Source: Planctomycetaceae bacterium (GTDB taxonomy: Bacteria > Planctomycetota > Planctomycetia > Planctomycetales > Planctomycetaceae). From it: DNA of 6,305 bases. The notes beneath the pieces were generated by a model. The model searched no databases. It saw nothing but the letters and a program-made list of their open reading frames with translations, and was not told the origin of the DNA. Position numbers and translations under genes: made by a program. This document shows positions 3,435 to 6,305 of the stretch, piece by piece. The stretch lies in assembly GCA_016795125.1 (NCBI GenBank), contig JAEUIG010000754.1:1-6305 (forward strand). The letters run 5' to 3'. Every line of letters begins with the position of its first letter. Within the stretch, counting starts at the first letter, position 1.

Positions 3435-6305
3435 GTGTCGGAATTCGTGAGCGATCGCACAGCGATCCTTGATGAGCACGTCCTGCACACCGTCGCCGCG
3501 GGATTCGCTCAGTCAGCGAGCACCACCGGTGAACTCGAGCGCTTCCGGCCACCAAGCTCGTCGCCCGTGCCAGTTAATCGCGGCCGGTTGACAAAGCTCG
3601 GTACCTACCAGATTGGTCGTCCGCTCGGGGCGGGCGGCATGGGCGCTGTCTACGAGGCGGTCGATCTGCGCGACAACCGCCGCGTTGCCGTGAAGGTGCT
3701 CGGCCGCGAAGCGTTCCCGGACGAGCATGCGATCAGCCGCTTCCAGAAAGAGGCCCGACTGCTGGCCGAAGTCCGGCATCCGCACGTCACCAACCTTGTG
3801 GACGTGGGGGCCGAGCAGGGCACCTGTTACCTGGTCATGGAACTGGTCGACGGTATCGATCTCAAAGGCGTCCTGGGCAAGGCCCGACAACTGCCCGAAC
3901 GCGTCGCACTGCAGATCGCTGCACAGGTCGCAGAAGCATTGTGCGGTGCGCACGCACGCGGCATCGTGCATCGCGATATCAAGCCCGGCAATATTCTGCT
4001 GGCATGGCCGCCCAACGAACGCGGGACTGACGGCCAGGCCATGGCCGATCTGCTGACAAGCGGCACCGAGCCGTTCGTCAAGTTGACCGACTTCGGATTG
4101 GCGCGCCACATCCAGCAATCGGTGTCGCTCGAATTGACCCGCACCGGGATGCTGCTGGGGACGCCCTACTACGCAGCACCTGAACAGTGTTCGGGAGTCG
4201 GTGAAGTCCGCCAGGGGTGTGACGTGTACGCGCTCGGTGCGACACTCTTTGAAATGCTCTGCGGACGCCCTCCATTTGTCGCGGCCGATCCGGTCAAACT
4301 GCTGTCGTTGCATTGCTTTGAGGAGCCACCCGATCCGCGCAAGCTCAATCCGGCAGTCAGCGATGCCGCAGCGCAACTGACCCTGAAAGCACTCGCCAAA
4401 CATGCCGATCAACGGCAGGCCGATGCGGCCCAATTGCTGGCCGAAATCGACCGACTCCTGCGCGGCGAAACGCAGAACGTTCAGGTTCATCCAAAGCTGC
4501 CCGATGCTCACGATCGCGTCACGGAAGTCTGCTGGGATTGGGAGCTGGAATCTTCGGCCGAAACATTGTGGCCACTGGCGTCGAACACCGAGCGGATCAA
4601 CTGCGCTGTCGGCGTGCCAGCCGTTGAGTATCGCACTGAGCGCGATGAGCACGGCGCCCTCCGCAAGGTCGGGACATTCAAGCTCGGCTGGTCCACGCTC
4701 ACCTGGGAAGAACACCCGTTCGAGTGGGTTGAAGGACGGCGCCTGGGCGTCCTGCGCGAGTTCCACAACGGACCCTTCCAATGGTTCGTGAGCATCGTGG
4801 ACTTGTCTCCCCGGCCGGGGGGAGGCACGCACCTGCGACACACAGTACGGATCGCGACGCGCGGCCTGGTCGGACGGTTGCTCGCGCATGTCGAACTGAA
4901 TGTGAAGGGACGCAAAGCTCTCGATCGCGTCTATCGCCGGATGGACGACGTGGCCGCTGGCCGCATCCGGGCATCCGCTCTCCCCGATCCGTTCCAGCCG
5001 CCGGCAACACTCGGCAAGCCAACCTTGCGACGCTTCGACGCACGCCGTGATCAACTTGAGCAAACAGACCTGGACCAGCAATGCATCGAAAAGCTGCTGG
5101 CCTATCTGCAGAGCGGTCCGTCACAGGAACTGGCACGCATTCGCCCGCGCGCACTGGCGAGTCGCCTGCACGTTTCGCCGGAACGGCTGACCGACGTCTG
5201 CCTGCAGGCGTGCCGGGCCGGTCTGATGGAACTGCACTGGGACATCCTGTGTCCGACCTGCCGCGTGCCCTCCATTGTTCTCGATACGCTGCGGAATCTC
5301 GAACGGCATTCCTACTGTGAAGCGTGCGATCTCGACTTCGAGATCGATTTTCAGAATGCCGTCGAACTGATTTTCCGCGTCCACCCGGAATTGCGGCCGG
5401 CTGATCTCAAGACGTACTGCATCGGCGGACCGGAGCATGCTCCTCACGTCGTCGCACAGGTGCGGCTGGCTCCCGGTGAAACATTCGAGCTGGACGTCCA
5501 GTTGGAGCCGGGAGCCTACGTTCTTCGCGGACCTCAATTGCCCTATACGATTCGGCTCGATATCCAGGGAGGGCAGGACATCGGCCGGTTGAAGTTGCCC
5601 CTGAGCCGCGCCGCTCCGACTGTGTCCACACTCGAACTGCACGCGCGCCGCCAGTTGCTGCTGCTGGAGAACAAGTTGGCTCAGGACCAGGTCGTGCGAC
5701 TTGAGCGGACGATTCCCCGTAGCGACGTAGTCACCGCCGCCCAGGCGGTGCAATTGCCGCTGTTTCGGACGTTGTTCCCGGAGGAAGCAGCGACGCGTAA
5801 GGGCTTATCCACTTTCGCCGCGCGGACTTTCCTGGCTCTGCGCGTCGTCAACCGGCAGGCACTTGAGCAGGAAGTCGGCGCCGCTCAAGCCCGCAATGCT
5901 GTTGAAAACCGGCTGAGCGAGGTGCGCGGCGGCATTACGGCACTGGGTGGAACCGTGGTCCGGCACGACGTTGACGAATTGCTGGCCACGTTCTCCGAGT
6001 CACTGACGGCAGTGCGAACTGCGATGCAACTACTCGCCGCACAACTTGCGGCGGCTGGGGCTGCGGATGCGCCCGCTGTCGAACTGCGGGCGGCGCTCCA
6101 CCAGGGAACGTCGCTGGCCCGCACCATGGACGGCCGAATCGATCTTGCAAGTCAAACCGTCGCGACTGCCTCCGCCCTGCTGGACGGACCGACGACTGCA
6201 CCCCTGGTCCTGTCCGAGGGGATGGTTGAGTTTCCCGAAGTCATCGAGTTCCTCGCGTCCAACGGTTGCGCGGCTCTGGTCGACGCGGCCCATGCGGATC
6301 GATCA
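3435..6305 (+). CDS. Ser/Thr protein kinase fused to a DUF5939-like module and degenerate class III cyclase domain (3' partial)
   Basis: The frame is open for 957 codons and runs off the right edge. Domain order from GTG 3435: a 55-residue linker; a Hanks-type kinase (about 56-344) with Gly loop GAGGMG (69-74), K87 in VAVK, HRDIKPGN (H179, D181, N186), DFG (D219) and APE (E250), so it is probably active; an SRPBCC/START-like domain (about 367-505, from CWDWELESSAETLWPL); a winged-helix-like stretch (about 570-603); a zinc ribbon CPTC/CEAC (C606, C609, C628, C631); a beta-rich segment; and a cyclase-homology region (from about 791) lacking most catalytic residues. From the SRPBCC domain on, this matches my recollection of DUF5939 nucleotide cyclases. 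No membrane segment is visible, so it is likely cytosolic. ATG 3423 is the alternative start. It probably transduces a ligand or nucleotide signal into phosphorylation; targets are unknown. Confidence 0.93.
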   Translation, partial: MSEFVSDRTAILDEHVLHTVAAGFAQSASTTGELERFRPPSSSPVPVNRGRLTKLGTYQIGRPLGAGGMGAVYEAVDLRDNRRVAVKVLGREAFPDEHAISRFQKEARLLAEVRHPHVTNLVDVGAEQGTCYLVMELVDGIDLKGVLGKARQLPERVALQIAAQVAEALCGAHARGIVHRDIKPGNILLAWPPNERGTDGQAMADLLTSGTEPFVKLTDFGLARHIQQSVSLELTRTGMLLGTPYYAAPEQCSGVGEVRQGCDVYALGATLFEMLCGRPPFVAADPVKLLSLHCFEEPPDPRKLNPAVSDAAAQLTLKALAKHADQRQADAAQLLAEIDRLLRGETQNVQVHPKLPDAHDRVTEVCWDWELESSAETLWPLASNTERINCAVGVPAVEYRTERDEHGALRKVGTFKLGWSTLTWEEHPFEWVEGRRLGVLREFHNGPFQWFVSIVDLSPRPGGGTHLRHTVRIATRGLVGRLLAHVELNVKGRKALDRVYRRMDDVAAGRIRASALPDPFQPPATLGKPTLRRFDARRDQLEQTDLDQQCIEKLLAYLQSGPSQELARIRPRALASRLHVSPERLTDVCLQACRAGLMELHWDILCPTCRVPSIVLDTLRNLERHSYCEACDLDFEIDFQNAVELIFRVHPELRPADLKTYCIGGPEHAPHVVAQVRLAPGETFELDVQLEPGAYVLRGPQLPYTIRLDIQGGQDIGRLKLPLSRAAPTVSTLELHARRQLLLLENKLAQDQVVRLERTIPRSDVVTAAQAVQLPLFRTLFPEEAATRKGLSTFAARTFLALRVVNRQALEQEVGAAQARNAVENRLSEVRGGITALGGTVVRHDVDELLATFSESLTAVRTAMQLLAAQLAAAGAADAPAVELRAALHQGTSLARTMDGRIDLASQTVATASALLDGPTTAPLVLSEGMVEFPEVIEFLASNGCAALVDAAHADRS

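Noticed and set aside
3513..5081. A 522-codon open frame on the - strand
   Set aside because: It is antisense to the kinase, whose motifs (GAGGMG, HRDIKPGN, DFG, APE) are unambiguous on the + strand. The long antisense frame follows from GC-rich codon bias and shows no domain of its own.

Overview
The window looks like a planctomycete chromosome segment. The two best indicators are a DUF6666-type predicted beta-barrel protein (2257-3219) and a very long Hanks-type Ser/Thr kinase fused to extra domains (3435 to the right edge); both are characteristic of that phylum. All supported genes lie on the + strand. This is inference from protein character, with no database comparison.

Layout: (1) 1-175 is the 3' end of a gene cut by the left edge, possibly an NmrA/SDR-like NAD(P)-binding protein. 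(2) 250-1206 is a complete cytosolic MBL-fold metallo-hydrolase of the lactonase/methyl parathion hydrolase-like group with all seven metal ligands. (3) 1207-1861 is a gene-poor stretch with nested inverted repeats, a tRNA/tmRNA 3'-end-like sequence and a strong intrinsic terminator whose stem also imitates a T-arm. (4) 1862-2069 carries what looks like a short, frameshifted coding remnant. (5) 2257-3219 encodes the DUF6666-like envelope protein. (6) 3220-3434 is intergenic with small hairpins. (7) 3435-6305 is a multidomain kinase open at the right edge.

The most interesting object is the kinase. After a catalytically complete kinase domain it carries an SRPBCC-like domain, a winged-helix-like stretch, a four-cysteine zinc ribbon and a region resembling a class III nucleotide cyclase. 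That is the layout of DUF5939 adenylate/guanylate cyclases with a kinase placed in front. The cyclase part has lost most catalytic residues, which suggests a pseudocyclase acting as a regulatory or nucleotide-sensing module. The genes do not form an obvious single pathway. The left pair (partial gene and hydrolase) may be a small operon, separated from the planctomycete-like right half by a scar-like region that may mark an old integration boundary.
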